NCBI RefSeq assembly: GCF_004761865.1
Contig: NZ_SJDM01000019.1
Location: 1 to 63,482 of the forward strand
Origin: Crenalkalicoccus roseus
GTDB lineage: Bacteria > Pseudomonadota > Alphaproteobacteria > Acetobacterales > Acetobacteraceae
DNA length: 63,482 nt
Reading direction: 5' to 3'
The position numbers and the translations under genes are program-made. The notes under the pieces are model-generated. The model was not told where the DNA came from. It did not search any database and was given only the letters and a program-made list of their open reading frames with translations. This document shows, piece by piece, positions 33,908 to 42,414 of the stretch. How positions within the stretch are numbered: position 1 is the first letter of the stretch; each line of letters opens with the position of its first letter.

Positions 33908-35902
33908 TTAGGGCGAAGCTTGCCGCAGCGGGGCGTCGGCCGCAACCGCCCCGCCCAGCAGCCGCAGGAGCAGGAGGCTCGCCAGGGCAAGGATGGCCGC
34001 GGCGGCCAGCAGCTCGGCATGCGTGAAGCCGGTCAGCTCGCCCCCGGGCAGCGCGAAGGTGAGGCCGGCGAGGCCGAGCAGCGCCCGCCCCAGCACGCCC
34101 TGCAGATTGCCGCGCATCGCGCCCACCCCCACCAGGTAGCCCTGCAGCGCCGAGCCGATCAGCACGATGCCGACCAGCGCCGTCACCACCACCAGCGCCA
34201 CCTCCCCCCAGGTGCCGTGCAGGATCAGCGCCGGGTTCAGCACGAAGAAGAAGGGCACGATGTAGATCGCCATGCCGAGGCGGCTCGCCTCCAGCCCGGT
34301 GCGCATCGGGCTGGTCTTGCCGATGCTGGCCGCGGTGAAGGCGGCGAGCGCCACGGGCGGCGTGATGAAGCTGACCATGCCCCAGTACATGATGAAGAGG
34401 TGCACGGCGAGCGGGTCGAGCCCCGCGTTCACCAGCGCCGGCGCCAGGGTGATGGCGAGGAAGATGTAGCAGGCCGTCACCGTCATCCCCATGCCGAAGA
34501 TGAAGCTGGTGATGGCGCCCATCACCAGCAGCACCAGCGGCCGGTCGCCGGCCATGAACACCAGGTCGTTGGCCAGCGTCCCTGCAAGGCCAGTCATTGC
34601 GAAGGCGCCGACGATCAGCCCGACGCCAAGCAGGATGGAGACCAGCTCCGCCAGCCCCCGCGCCGCATCCGCAAGGAAAGCTCCGAGCGCACGCAGCCCG
34701 AGACGGCGGGAGGGCATGAACTGGTTGATCACCAGCAGGGTCGCGGTGGCGTACCAGGGCGCCAGCGGCTCCTGCTGCTGCGAGAGCAGGAAGAAGATCA
34801 GCACCGCGAAGACCAGGATGAAGGGCCAGCCCTCGCGCAGCGTCTCCCGCACCGGGGGAATCTGCGCCGGATCCACGGTGCCGATGCGCCGCCGCGCCGC
34901 GTAGCCGTCGATCTGCACCACCAGGCAGAAGTAGAAGAGCAGCGCCGGGATCGCCGCGGCGACGGCGATCTGGGCATAGGGAATGCCGAGGAAGCTCGCC
35001 ATCACGAAGGCGGTCGAGCCCATCACCGGCGGCATCAGCACCCCGCCCGTGGAGGCGACGGATTCGATGCCCGACGCGGTCGGCGGCGCGAAGCCGGTGC
35101 GCTTCATCAGCGGGATCGTGACGACGCCCGAGGTGACGACGTTCGAGATGACGCTGCCCGTGATCGAGCCCTGCATGCCGGAGGAGACGACGGCCACCTG
35201 CGCCGCGCCGCCGCGCCAGCGCCCGACCAGGGCGAAGGCCAGGTTGTTGAAGAAATTGCCCGCCCCGGTGTGGATCATCGCGATGCCGAAGACGATGAAG
35301 CCCACCACCAGCTCGCCGAAGGCGCGCATCGGGATGCCGAAGGCGCTCTCGAGCGAGAGGATGTGGAAGGCCGCCGCCTGCTCGAACGGCGCACCGAGGG
35401 CGGCGAGCGGGCCCGGCATGTGCTCGGCCACCAGGGGATAGAGCGACAGGACCGAGACGATGATGAAGATCGCCATGCCGCCGCCGCGCCGCAGCGCCTC
35501 CAGGATCAGCACCCAGAGCAGCGTCGCCACGGCGATGGCGCTGGAGGGGGCGGCGTATTCCCACCCCTCCATCACGATGCGGTCGGAGTTCCAGGCGAGC
35601 CAACCCGCCGCGCCCGCGGCAAGGGCTGCGAGGCCCCAATCCGCCAGCGGCACGCCGGGGCGGGTGCGGCGCCAGCCCGGGAAGGAGAGGAAGGCGGCCG
35701 GCAGGAAGCAGGCGGCGAGCAGGAACAGGTAGCGGTTGTCGAGGATGACGATGCCGGCGAAGAATTGCAGGTTGAAGAGCTGGTTCACCGCCAGCGCCAT
35801 CCCGCAGGCGCCGAGCGCGCCCACCACCGCACGCTCCGCCGGCCGCAGCCGCGTCGCCGGGACCGCACGGTCCCCCTGGCCTTCGAGAGCCACCTCCGAC
35901 AT
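33908..35902 (-). CDS. Fused TRAP transporter permease (DctQ-DctM type)
   Basis: A 664-residue inner-membrane protein with about 16-18 hydrophobic segments, in which the small DctQ-like part (about 20-230) is fused to the large DctM-like ion-coupled part. SSGMQGSITGSVISNVVTSGVVTIPLMKRTGF and ASTGGVLMPPVMGSTAFVMA are signature DctM loops, as is WGMVSFITPPVALAAFTAA. GGGAGGA precedes the ATG at 35902. The partner is the TAXI receptor downstream. Transport is expected to be a Na+- or H+-coupled symport. The 260-nt divergent region separates it from a second, unfused TRAP operon. Confidence 0.92.
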   Translation of the reverse strand: MSEVALEGQGDRAVPATRLRPAERAVVGALGACGMALAVNQLFNLQFFAGIVILDNRYLFLLAACFLPAAFLSFPGWRRTRPGVPLADWGLAALAAGAAGWLAWNSDRIVMEGWEYAAPSSAIAVATLLWVLILEALRRGGGMAIFIIVSVLSLYPLVAEHMPGPLAALGAPFEQAAAFHILSLESAFGIPMRAFGELVVGFIVFGIAMIHTGAGNFFNNLAFALVGRWRGGAAQVAVVSSGMQGSITGSVISNVVTSGVVTIPLMKRTGFAPPTASGIESVASTGGVLMPPVMGSTAFVMASFLGIPYAQIAVAAAIPALLFYFCLVVQIDGYAARRRIGTVDPAQIPPVRETLREGWPFILVFAVLIFFLLSQQQEPLAPWYATATLLVINQFMPSRRLGLRALGAFLADAARGLAELVSILLGVGLIVGAFAMTGLAGTLANDLVFMAGDRPLVLLVMGAITSFIFGMGMTVTACYIFLAITLAPALVNAGLDPLAVHLFIMYWGMVSFITPPVALAAFTAASIGKTSPMRTGLEASRLGMAIYIVPFFFVLNPALILHGTWGEVALVVVTALVGIVLIGSALQGYLVGVGAMRGNLQGVLGRALLGLAGLTFALPGGELTGFTHAELLAAAAILALASLLLLRLLGGAVAADAPLRQASP

Positions 35903-36076
35903 GTCTCTTCCTCCCTGAGACGCGGCTCTCGGCCGCTGCCGCCCCGGCAGGGGCGCCAGCCCGGCGGACGCTCCCTCGGCCCCGTCTAGCCCCTGGGCGC
36001 CGCAGAGGCCAAGCCTCGCCACCCCGCCCGTTCCAGGCGGCGGACCGCGCCGGGAGGCCGCGCGGCAGGGGCGGGA

Positions 36077-36106
36077 TTGCCCGAAACCCGTTGCCTCACC
36101 TATAAG
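36077..36106 (+). promoter_or_regulatory. Sigma-70-like promoter of dctPQM operon
   Basis: TTGCCC (4/6) and TATAAG (5/6) are separated by 18 nt; the expected start site is near 36112, about 50 nt before the dctP ATG. TATAAG is one of the few AT-rich hexamers in the region. A strong AGGAGGAGG follows in the leader. Confidence 0.5.
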
Positions 36107-36162
36107 CCCGCCGCCGCGGGGCCCCATGCGGGGTTCCGCCCCAGGAGGAGGCTTCCCCGAGA

Positions 36163-37137
36163 ATGCACCCGACCCGCCGGGCGGCGCTGGCCGCCGTGCT
36201 CGCCGCCCCGCTCTTCGCCGCTCCCGCGCTGGCCCAGACGCAGATCACCATCCAGCACGCGCTGCCGCTCGACAGCCACTACGGCGCCGGCGCCACCGCC
36301 TTCAAGGAGGCCTTCGAGCGCGCCACCGGCAACCGCTACCGCGTCGTCATCCAGCGCAACGACAACGAGCGGGAGATGATCGAGAGCGTGCAGATCGGCA
36401 CGCTCGACTGCACCATCACCTCCACCGGCCCGGTCGGGAATTTCGTGCCGGAGGTGCGCAACGTGGACGTGCCCTTCCTGTTCCGGGACTACGACCATGC
36501 CCGGGGCGTGCTGGATTCCGAGATCGGCCAGCAGCTCCTGCAGCGCTTCTCCGCCCGCGGCCTCGCCGGCGTGGTGTGGATGGAGAACGGCTTCCGCCAC
36601 CTCACCAACTCGCGCCGGGAGGTGAACCGGCCGGAGGACGTGCGCGGCCTCAAGGTCCGCACCATGGAGAACCAGGTGCACATGCGCGCCTTCCAGACCC
36701 TCGGCGCGCTGCCGACGCCGATGGCCTTCAGCGAGCTGGTCCCGGCGCTGCAGCAGGGCACGGTGGACGGGCAGGAGAACCCGATCCCCGTCATCGTCGC
36801 CAACAACCTGAACCAGGTGCAGCGCTACCTGACGCTGACCGGCCACGTCTATTCGCCGGCGGTGATGATCTGCAACCCCGCGACGCTGCAGCGCCTGAAC
36901 CAGGCCGACCGCACCGCCTTCATGGAGGCCGCGCGCGCCGCGCAGAAGGCGAACCGCGATCGCGTTTCCGCCGACGACGCGCGCGGGGTGGAGGAGCTGC
37001 GCCGCCGCGGCATGACGGTGACCACCGAGGTGGACGGGGAGGCCTTCCGCAGCGCCCTCGCCCCCGCCTTCGCCGAGTACGAGCGCCAGCTCGACGGGGC
37101 GCTGCTGCGCCGCATGCGCGAGTGGCGCCCGAACTGA
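36163..37137 (+). CDS. dctP: TRAP transporter solute-binding protein, DctP type
   Basis: A 324-residue periplasmic receptor for carboxylic acids (C4-dicarboxylates, sugar acids or similar). The signal ends at about residue 24 (ALA-QT). ITIQHALPLDSHYGAGATAFKEAFE, VEN-like GLKVRTMENQVHMRAFQTLGALPTPMAFSEL with the ligand-clamping Arg, and QGTVDGQENPIPVI are DctP hallmarks. It is the first gene of dctPQM. A hairpin in the 76-nt gap to dctQ may raise receptor output relative to permease. The ligand cannot be read from sequence. Confidence 0.93.
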   Translation: MHPTRRAALAAVLAAPLFAAPALAQTQITIQHALPLDSHYGAGATAFKEAFERATGNRYRVVIQRNDNEREMIESVQIGTLDCTITSTGPVGNFVPEVRNVDVPFLFRDYDHARGVLDSEIGQQLLQRFSARGLAGVVWMENGFRHLTNSRREVNRPEDVRGLKVRTMENQVHMRAFQTLGALPTPMAFSELVPALQQGTVDGQENPIPVIVANNLNQVQRYLTLTGHVYSPAVMICNPATLQRLNQADRTAFMEAARAAQKANRDRVSADDARGVEELRRRGMTVTTEVDGEAFRSALAPAFAEYERQLDGALLRRMREWRPN

Positions 37138-37163
37138 CGGGCGGCCTCGGTCCAATCGGCAAC

Positions 37164-37190
37164 GGGGGCGCGGGCCTCTCCCGCGCCCCC
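37164..37190 (+). terminator. Intra-operon hairpin between dctP and dctQ
   Basis: An 11-bp perfect stem (GGGGGCGCGGG and complement) with a 5-nt loop is followed by TT. It lies 26 nt after dctP stops and 23 nt before dctQ starts. It probably terminates part of the transcription or protects the dctP mRNA 3' end, giving excess receptor. Confidence 0.55.
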
Positions 37191-37213
37191 TTCCGCGTCG
37201 GGGTGGTGGGCGG

Positions 37214-37810
37214 ATGAACGCGATGAACCTGCTGCCGCTGCAGGTGACGGCGCTGGCGACGCTGCTGGTGGTGGCGGTCTCGCTCTGGGCCGGATCGGGC
37301 GCCGGGACGCGGGCGGGGCTGCGCCGCGCCGTGCTCGGCCTCGACCGGTTCAGCACCGGCCTCGCCGCCGCCCTCGCCTGCGCGGCGCTTGCGGTGGCCT
37401 TCGTCGCCGGGCTGTGGCAGGTGATCTCGCGCTTCGCCACCGCCACCCCCGCCGCCTGGTCGGAGGCGCTGGTGCGCACCGCGCTGATCTGGATGGCCTT
37501 TCTCGGCGTCGCCGTGGCGCTGCGCGCGGGCGCCCTGGTCGCCATAGACGTCGCCCACCGCCTGGCACGCGGCGCCGTGCGGCGGGCGCTGGAGGCGGCC
37601 TCGCTCGCCGCCACGCTGTCGCTGCTCGGCGTCATGTTCTGGTTCGGCTGGCTGATGGCCGAGCGGGTGCGCTTCCAGGAGATGGCGGGGCTCGAGGTCT
37701 CGATGTCCTGGGGCTACGCCGCGATCCCGGTCGGTGCCGTCTTCGCCATGGTGGGGGCGGTGGCGCGCTTCCTCGACCATCGCGCCGCCGCGCCGGAGGC
37801 CGCGCCATGA
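37214..37810 (+). CDS. dctQ: TRAP transporter small permease, DctQ type
   Basis: A 198-residue inner-membrane protein with four to five hydrophobic segments, including an extra N-terminal one (MNAMNLLPLQVTALATLLVVAV). FSTGLAAALACAALAVAFVAGLWQVISRF and WSEALVRTALIWMAFLGVAVALRAG are typical DctQ, and VSMSWGYAAIPVGAVFAM is its final segment. It stabilises the DctM subunit. Its TGA overlaps the dctM ATG (ATGA), so the two are translationally coupled. Confidence 0.92.
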   Translation: MNAMNLLPLQVTALATLLVVAVSLWAGSGAGTRAGLRRAVLGLDRFSTGLAAALACAALAVAFVAGLWQVISRFATATPAAWSEALVRTALIWMAFLGVAVALRAGALVAIDVAHRLARGAVRRALEAASLAATLSLLGVMFWFGWLMAERVRFQEMAGLEVSMSWGYAAIPVGAVFAMVGAVARFLDHRAAAPEAAP

Positions 37811-39084
37811 GCGGCGCCATGCTCGCGGTGATGCTGGTGCTCTTCGCCGCCAGCGTCCCCGTCGCCGTCGCCATCGGCATCGCGGCGGTGGTCGGCATCC
37901 AGGGCTACACGAACTTCCCGCTGATCGTCGTCGCGCAGCAGCTCTTCGTGGCGCTGGACCGCTTCCCGCTCGCCGCCATCCCCTTCTTCATCCTGGCCGG
38001 CAACCTGATGGAGGTGGGCGGCATCTCGCGCCGGCTGGTGGACTTCGCCAAGTCCATTGTCGGCGGCATCCAGGGCGGGCTGGCGGCGACCTGCGTCGTC
38101 ACCTGCATGATCTTCGCGGCGATCAGCGGCAGCTCGGTCGCCACCACCTTCGCCATCGGCGCCATCATGATCCCGGCGCTGGTGCGCGCGGGCTATCCCG
38201 TGCCCTTCGCGGCGGCGCTGCAGGCGACCTCGGCCGAGCTCGGCGTGGTGATCCCGCCCTCGATTCCGATGATCCTCTACGGCGTCACCACCCAGACCTC
38301 GATCCCGGAGCTGTTCATCGCCGGCTTCGGGCCGGGCCTGCTGATCTCCGGCAGCCTGGTGGCGACGGTGCTCGTCTGGTGCCGCCTCAAGGGCTGGGGC
38401 AAGGGCGACGCCGAGGGGCGGCTGCCCTTCCTCGTCGCCGCCCGCCAGGCCGGCTGGGCGCTGCTGATGCCCGTGGTGGTGCTGGGCGGCATCTACGGCG
38501 GCATCACCACGCCGACCGAGGCGAGCGTGATCGCCGTCGCCTACGCCCTCGTCGTGGGGCTGCTGATCCACCGCGAGATCGGCCTGAGGGACCTCTACCC
38601 CATCTTCCGCCGCTCGGTGGTGGCGAGCGCGGTGATCCTGTTCATCATCGCCTGCGCGGCGCTGTTCTCCTGGCTGCTGAACCGCCAGGGCGTGCCGGAC
38701 GCCGCCGCCACCTGGCTCGCCACCAGCTTCGACAGCCCTGGCCTCTACCTGCTGGCGGTGAATGTCTGCCTGTTCTTCGTCGGCATGTTCGTGGAGACCT
38801 CGGCCTCCATCATCGTGCTCGCGCCGGTGCTGCAGGAGGCGGCGCAGCGCCTCGGCATCGACGGGGTGCATTTCGGCACGGTGATGGTGGTGAACCTGGC
38901 AATGGGCATGGTCACGCCGCCCTTCGGCGTGAACCTTTTCGCCGCGGCGCAGGTGGCCGGCACCAGCATCGACCGGATGATGCGCTACCTGCCGGTGTTC
39001 ATCGGCGTGATCTTCGCCTGCCTGATGGCGATCACCTACCTGCCCTGGATCGCGCTGGCGCTGCCGCAGCTCGTCTTCCGCTGA
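37807..39084 (+). CDS. dctM: TRAP transporter large permease, DctM type
   Basis: A 425-residue, ~12-segment inner-membrane protein forming the ion-coupled translocation channel. LAAIPFFILAGNLMEVGGISRRLVDFA, ISGSSVATTFAIGAIMIP and VIPPSIPMILYGVTTQTSI are the classic DctM signatures, with GGIYGGITTPTEASVIAV later. It starts at the ATG overlapping the dctQ stop and ends 8 nt before the convergent kinase gene. It works with dctP and dctQ and is separate from the fused TAXI system upstream. Confidence 0.94.
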   Translation: MSGAMLAVMLVLFAASVPVAVAIGIAAVVGIQGYTNFPLIVVAQQLFVALDRFPLAAIPFFILAGNLMEVGGISRRLVDFAKSIVGGIQGGLAATCVVTCMIFAAISGSSVATTFAIGAIMIPALVRAGYPVPFAAALQATSAELGVVIPPSIPMILYGVTTQTSIPELFIAGFGPGLLISGSLVATVLVWCRLKGWGKGDAEGRLPFLVAARQAGWALLMPVVVLGGIYGGITTPTEASVIAVAYALVVGLLIHREIGLRDLYPIFRRSVVASAVILFIIACAALFSWLLNRQGVPDAAATWLATSFDSPGLYLLAVNVCLFFVGMFVETSASIIVLAPVLQEAAQRLGIDGVHFGTVMVVNLAMGMVTPPFGVNLFAAAQVAGTSIDRMMRYLPVFIGVIFACLMAITYLPWIALALPQLVFR

Positions 39085-39092
39085 GCGGCGGA

Positions 39093-41978
39093 TCAGGCGC
39101 CGGCGACCTGCCGCGCCGCCTCGGGCGGCGCGTTCCCGGCCGGGGGCGGCGCGTCCCACGCCGGCGCGGAAAGCAGGCGGCTGGCGGGGATGGCGAGATC
39201 GCAGCGCATCCCCTCCGCGCTCCAGGCGAAGCGCGCCGTGCCGCCGAGCTGCCGCTCCACCGTGCCCTCCAGCACGCGCGAGCCGAAGCCCTGGCGCATG
39301 GGCGGCGCGGCGACCGGGGGGCCTCCGCTCTCCTGCCAGCGGAGGCGGAGCACCCCGCCTTCCGCCTCCACCGACCAGGACACCACGACCCGCCCCTCGG
39401 GCCGCGACAGGGCGCCGTGCTTCGCGGCATTGGTCGCCAGCTCGTGCAGCGCCATGGACAGCGGCTGGACGGCGTCCGCGCGCAGCCGGACGGGCGGGCC
39501 CTCAAGGCGGACGCGCTCCCGCTCCCGCGCGGCGTAGGCGGCAAGCTCCTCCTCCGCCAGTGCCCGCAGCTCCGCGCCACGCCAGCTCTCCCGCGCCAGC
39601 AGCGCATGGGCGCGGGCGAGCGCGGCGACCCGTCCCTCCACCGCCTCGGCGAAGCGGCGCGGGTCGTCGGCGCGGGTGAGGCGCAGCACCGACTGCACCA
39701 CGGCGAGCACGTTGCGCGCCCGGTGGTCCACCTCCCGCGCCAGCAGCTCGCGCCGTTCCTCCGCCTCGCGGCGGTCGTGGATGTCGAGCGCGACGCCCAC
39801 CCAGCGCTCCACCCGCCCGCCGGGGCCGCGCACCGGCGCGGCCTTGGCCAGGAACCAGCGCCAAGCCCCGTCCGTGCCGCGGCGCAGGCGCAGCTCGGCC
39901 ACGCATTCGCCCGCACCCCCGGCCGCCGCCTCGGCCAGCGCCGCGCGCAGCGCCGCGTGGCTGCGGGCGCGATCCTCGGGGTGGATGGCCGCGACCCAGC
40001 CCTCGCCGGCCGACTCCTGCTCCGACAGACCGGTAAGGGCGTGCCAGTAGGCGTTGAGGTAGGTGATGCGGCCCTCGGCATCCGCCAGCCACACCACCTG
40101 CGGCGAAAGCTCGACCAGCGCGCGGTAGCGCTCCTCCGCCTCGCGCCGCTCGGTGATGTCGGTGTTGGTGCCGAACCAGAGGGTGATCCGCCCCTCCGCG
40201 TCGCGGATCGGCTCCGCGCGGGAGAGGAACCAGCGCCAGGCGCCGTCGCGGCCGCGCAGGGGGAAGGTGTCCTCCCAGGGCTCGCCGGCCGCGATGGCGC
40301 GGCGGAAGCCCGCCTCCACCCGCTCCAGGTGCTCGGGGTGGTGCACGGCGCGCCAGCCCCAGCCCTCCATCTCCTCGAGGGTGGTACCGGTGTAGGCGTG
40401 CCAGCGCCGGTTGTACCAGACGATCCACCCATCCGGGCGCGCCATCCAGGCGAGCTGGGGAATGCTGTCGGCCATCGCCCGGAAGCGCGCCTCGCTCTCG
40501 CGCAGCGCCGCCTCCTGCCGCCGCCTTTCGGTGATGTCGCGGAGCACGCCGACGAACCGCCCGCCCGGCATCACCCGCCCGCGCGCGGCCAGCCAGCGGA
40601 GCTCGCCCGTGTCGGCGCGCAGGATGCGGAACTCGTCCTCGTATTCGCCGCGTGCCTTCACCGCGGCACGCACCCTGGCGAGGAGGTGGGGGCGGTCCTC
40701 GGGGTGGATCCGCTCGGCCCAGTCGGCGAACGCCACCCGCCTCCGATCCGCCGGCAGGCCGTGCAGGCGGAGATACTCGGCATTGACCACCGCGCCGCCG
40801 CTGCGGGGATCGGCGTCCCAGATCCCGACCCCGGCGGCCTCGGAGGCGAGGGCGAGCCGCTCCTCCCAGGCGCCGATCGCCTCCTCGGCCGCGGCCAGCC
40901 CGTCGCGCAGATCGTCGAACTCCAGGACGCCGGTCGGGCCGGGCACCGCCGCCGCGATGCCGCCCGCCCGCCGCCCGCCTGCCGAGGCGATGGACAGGGC
41001 GGCGGTGGCCAGCGCCTCCACCGGGCGGAGCAGGCGCCGCGAGAGCGAGAGCGCTGCGGCCGCCGCAGCGGCGAGCATCAGCGCCCCAGCGGCGCCGAGG
41101 AACAGCAGCGGCCGCGCCCAGGCGGCGCGGTAGCGGCTCCAGGGTTCGGCGACGACCACCTTCCAGCCCGGCGCGCTCCGCAGCCGCTCGAAGCCGAACA
41201 GGGTGGGCGTGCCCTCGATGCTGCGGCCGGTGAGGATGCCCCGCTCGCGCCCCCTGGTCGCCTCCACGTACCAGCCCGGCACCTCCCGCCCGATCAGCGT
41301 CGCTGCGCCATGGGAGCGGGCGACGATGCGCTGCCGGGCATCCGTCAGCGCGGCGAAGGCGCCATGCTCCAGGCCTTGCGCCGCCAGCAGCTCCGACAGG
41401 CGCAGCGGATCGAGCCGCCCGACCAGGGCCAGTACCGGTGTCTCCTCGCGCAGCACCGGCATGACCACCGCCGCCACCGGCCGGCCCGCCGTGGGGCTGA
41501 AGGCGAGATCCGAGAGCACCGGCCGGCGCTCCGCCAGCGCCCGCTTCACATCCTCCGGCCGTCCTGTAGGCGGGAGGAGGGTGCCGAAGGGAAGGTCCGT
41601 GCTGGCAAGCTGGCGGCCATCGGGGGCGACCACGGCGATGCTCGTGCCAAGGGCCCTCGCCACCGCCTGCGCCTTGGCATGGAAGGCGGCGAGGTCGCCG
41701 CTGGGCGCCTCCTCCGCCGCGAGCTGCGGGAAGGCGGCAAGGGCGAGCAGCGTCGCCTCCACCGTCTCCATCTCGCTTTCCATGGCAAGACGAAGGGCGC
41801 GGGCGGTGTCCTGCAGCCGGGCCTGAAAGGCGGCGCCATAATCCCGCATGGCAAGCCAGGCGGCGGCGGCGCCGACGCCGAGGGCGGGCAGCAGCACTGC
41901 CAAAGCAAAGAGGGCGAGGTGCCGGCGCAGCCGGCGCGAAGCGGGCCCGCCGCCCTCCTGCCCCAGCCTAGGTGACAC
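39093..41978 (-). CDS. Membrane HWE-family histidine kinase with PAS domains (kinase 1)
   Basis: A 961-residue sensor kinase. A transmembrane helix at about 20-43 is followed by a periplasmic double-CACHE-like domain to about 288, then a second helix at about 289-312. Three PAS/PAC units follow; HPEDR motifs and ITERR ends mark each. The C-terminal HWE kinase domain begins at about 748: REVDHRARN with the phospho-acceptor His752, then HELATNAAKHGALS and the diagnostic WxE in RWQES. The GTG at 41978 was chosen because AAGGAGG lies 8 nt before it; upstream ATGs lack a ribosome site. No response regulator is adjacent. The signal is probably a small periplasmic ligand. Confidence 0.88.
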   Translation of the reverse strand: MSPRLGQEGGGPASRRLRRHLALFALAVLLPALGVGAAAAWLAMRDYGAAFQARLQDTARALRLAMESEMETVEATLLALAAFPQLAAEEAPSGDLAAFHAKAQAVARALGTSIAVVAPDGRQLASTDLPFGTLLPPTGRPEDVKRALAERRPVLSDLAFSPTAGRPVAAVVMPVLREETPVLALVGRLDPLRLSELLAAQGLEHGAFAALTDARQRIVARSHGAATLIGREVPGWYVEATRGRERGILTGRSIEGTPTLFGFERLRSAPGWKVVVAEPWSRYRAAWARPLLFLGAAGALMLAAAAAAALSLSRRLLRPVEALATAALSIASAGGRRAGGIAAAVPGPTGVLEFDDLRDGLAAAEEAIGAWEERLALASEAAGVGIWDADPRSGGAVVNAEYLRLHGLPADRRRVAFADWAERIHPEDRPHLLARVRAAVKARGEYEDEFRILRADTGELRWLAARGRVMPGGRFVGVLRDITERRRQEAALRESEARFRAMADSIPQLAWMARPDGWIVWYNRRWHAYTGTTLEEMEGWGWRAVHHPEHLERVEAGFRRAIAAGEPWEDTFPLRGRDGAWRWFLSRAEPIRDAEGRITLWFGTNTDITERREAEERYRALVELSPQVVWLADAEGRITYLNAYWHALTGLSEQESAGEGWVAAIHPEDRARSHAALRAALAEAAAGGAGECVAELRLRRGTDGAWRWFLAKAAPVRGPGGRVERWVGVALDIHDRREAEERRELLAREVDHRARNVLAVVQSVLRLTRADDPRRFAEAVEGRVAALARAHALLARESWRGAELRALAEEELAAYAARERERVRLEGPPVRLRADAVQPLSMALHELATNAAKHGALSRPEGRVVVSWSVEAEGGVLRLRWQESGGPPVAAPPMRQGFGSRVLEGTVERQLGGTARFAWSAEGMRCDLAIPASRLLSAPAWDAPPPAGNAPPEAARQVAGA

Positions 41979-42162
41979 CCGCTCCGCCTCCTTCGTCCGC
42001 CGGCGCAGTCCCGCCATGGACCGGAGGCGGGGAGGAGAGCTTACAGGAAAATCCCCGCGCGCCAGGGGGGATGCGCCGCCTTGGCGGTGGTCCGGGCCCA
42101 GGGCCCTCACGCCAAGGATGGGGACGCGCTACCTAGATGATCGCCGCCGGGAAGCCCCAGTC

Positions 42163-42414
42163 GTGATCTACCTTCTCAACCTTCTGCTGTTCCTGCTGCC
42201 CTTCCTCGCCTATGCGATCTGGCGCCGGTACAACCCGCAGGCGGAGCCGGATCCGCGGATCGTCGTGCTCGGCCTGATCGGCATCGGCCTCGGCCTGGCC
42301 GCCGCCACCTGGTATGGGCTTTCCGTCAGCATGGACCGCGACACGGTCTACATCCCCGCCTATCTCGACGAGCATGGCCGGATCGTGCCCGGCCGGGCGG
42401 AGCCGCGGCGCTGA
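42163..42414 (+). CDS. Small membrane protein, probable DUF6111 family
   Basis: An 83-residue protein with two hydrophobic helices (about 2-21, VIYLLNLLLFLLPFLAYAIW, and about 36-55). A short exposed tail contains YIPAYLDEHGRIVPGRAEP. It matches my recollection of DUF6111 proteins, which sit directly before cca in Acetobacteraceae. The stop overlaps the cca start (TGATG), so the pair is coupled. The GTG at 42163 is preferred because homologues begin at the first helix; an in-frame ATG at 42118 would add 15 polar residues. The function is unknown. Confidence 0.7.
   Translation: MIYLLNLLLFLLPFLAYAIWRRYNPQAEPDPRIVVLGLIGIGLGLAAATWYGLSVSMDRDTVYIPAYLDEHGRIVPGRAEPRR

Noticed and set aside
37734-41975. 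A 1413-codon open frame on the plus strand opposite dctM and kinase 1
   Set aside because: It crosses the dctM gene and runs antisense to the kinase gene; composition is the Arg/Ala/Gly pattern of GC-rich shadow frames, with no domain or ribosome site.
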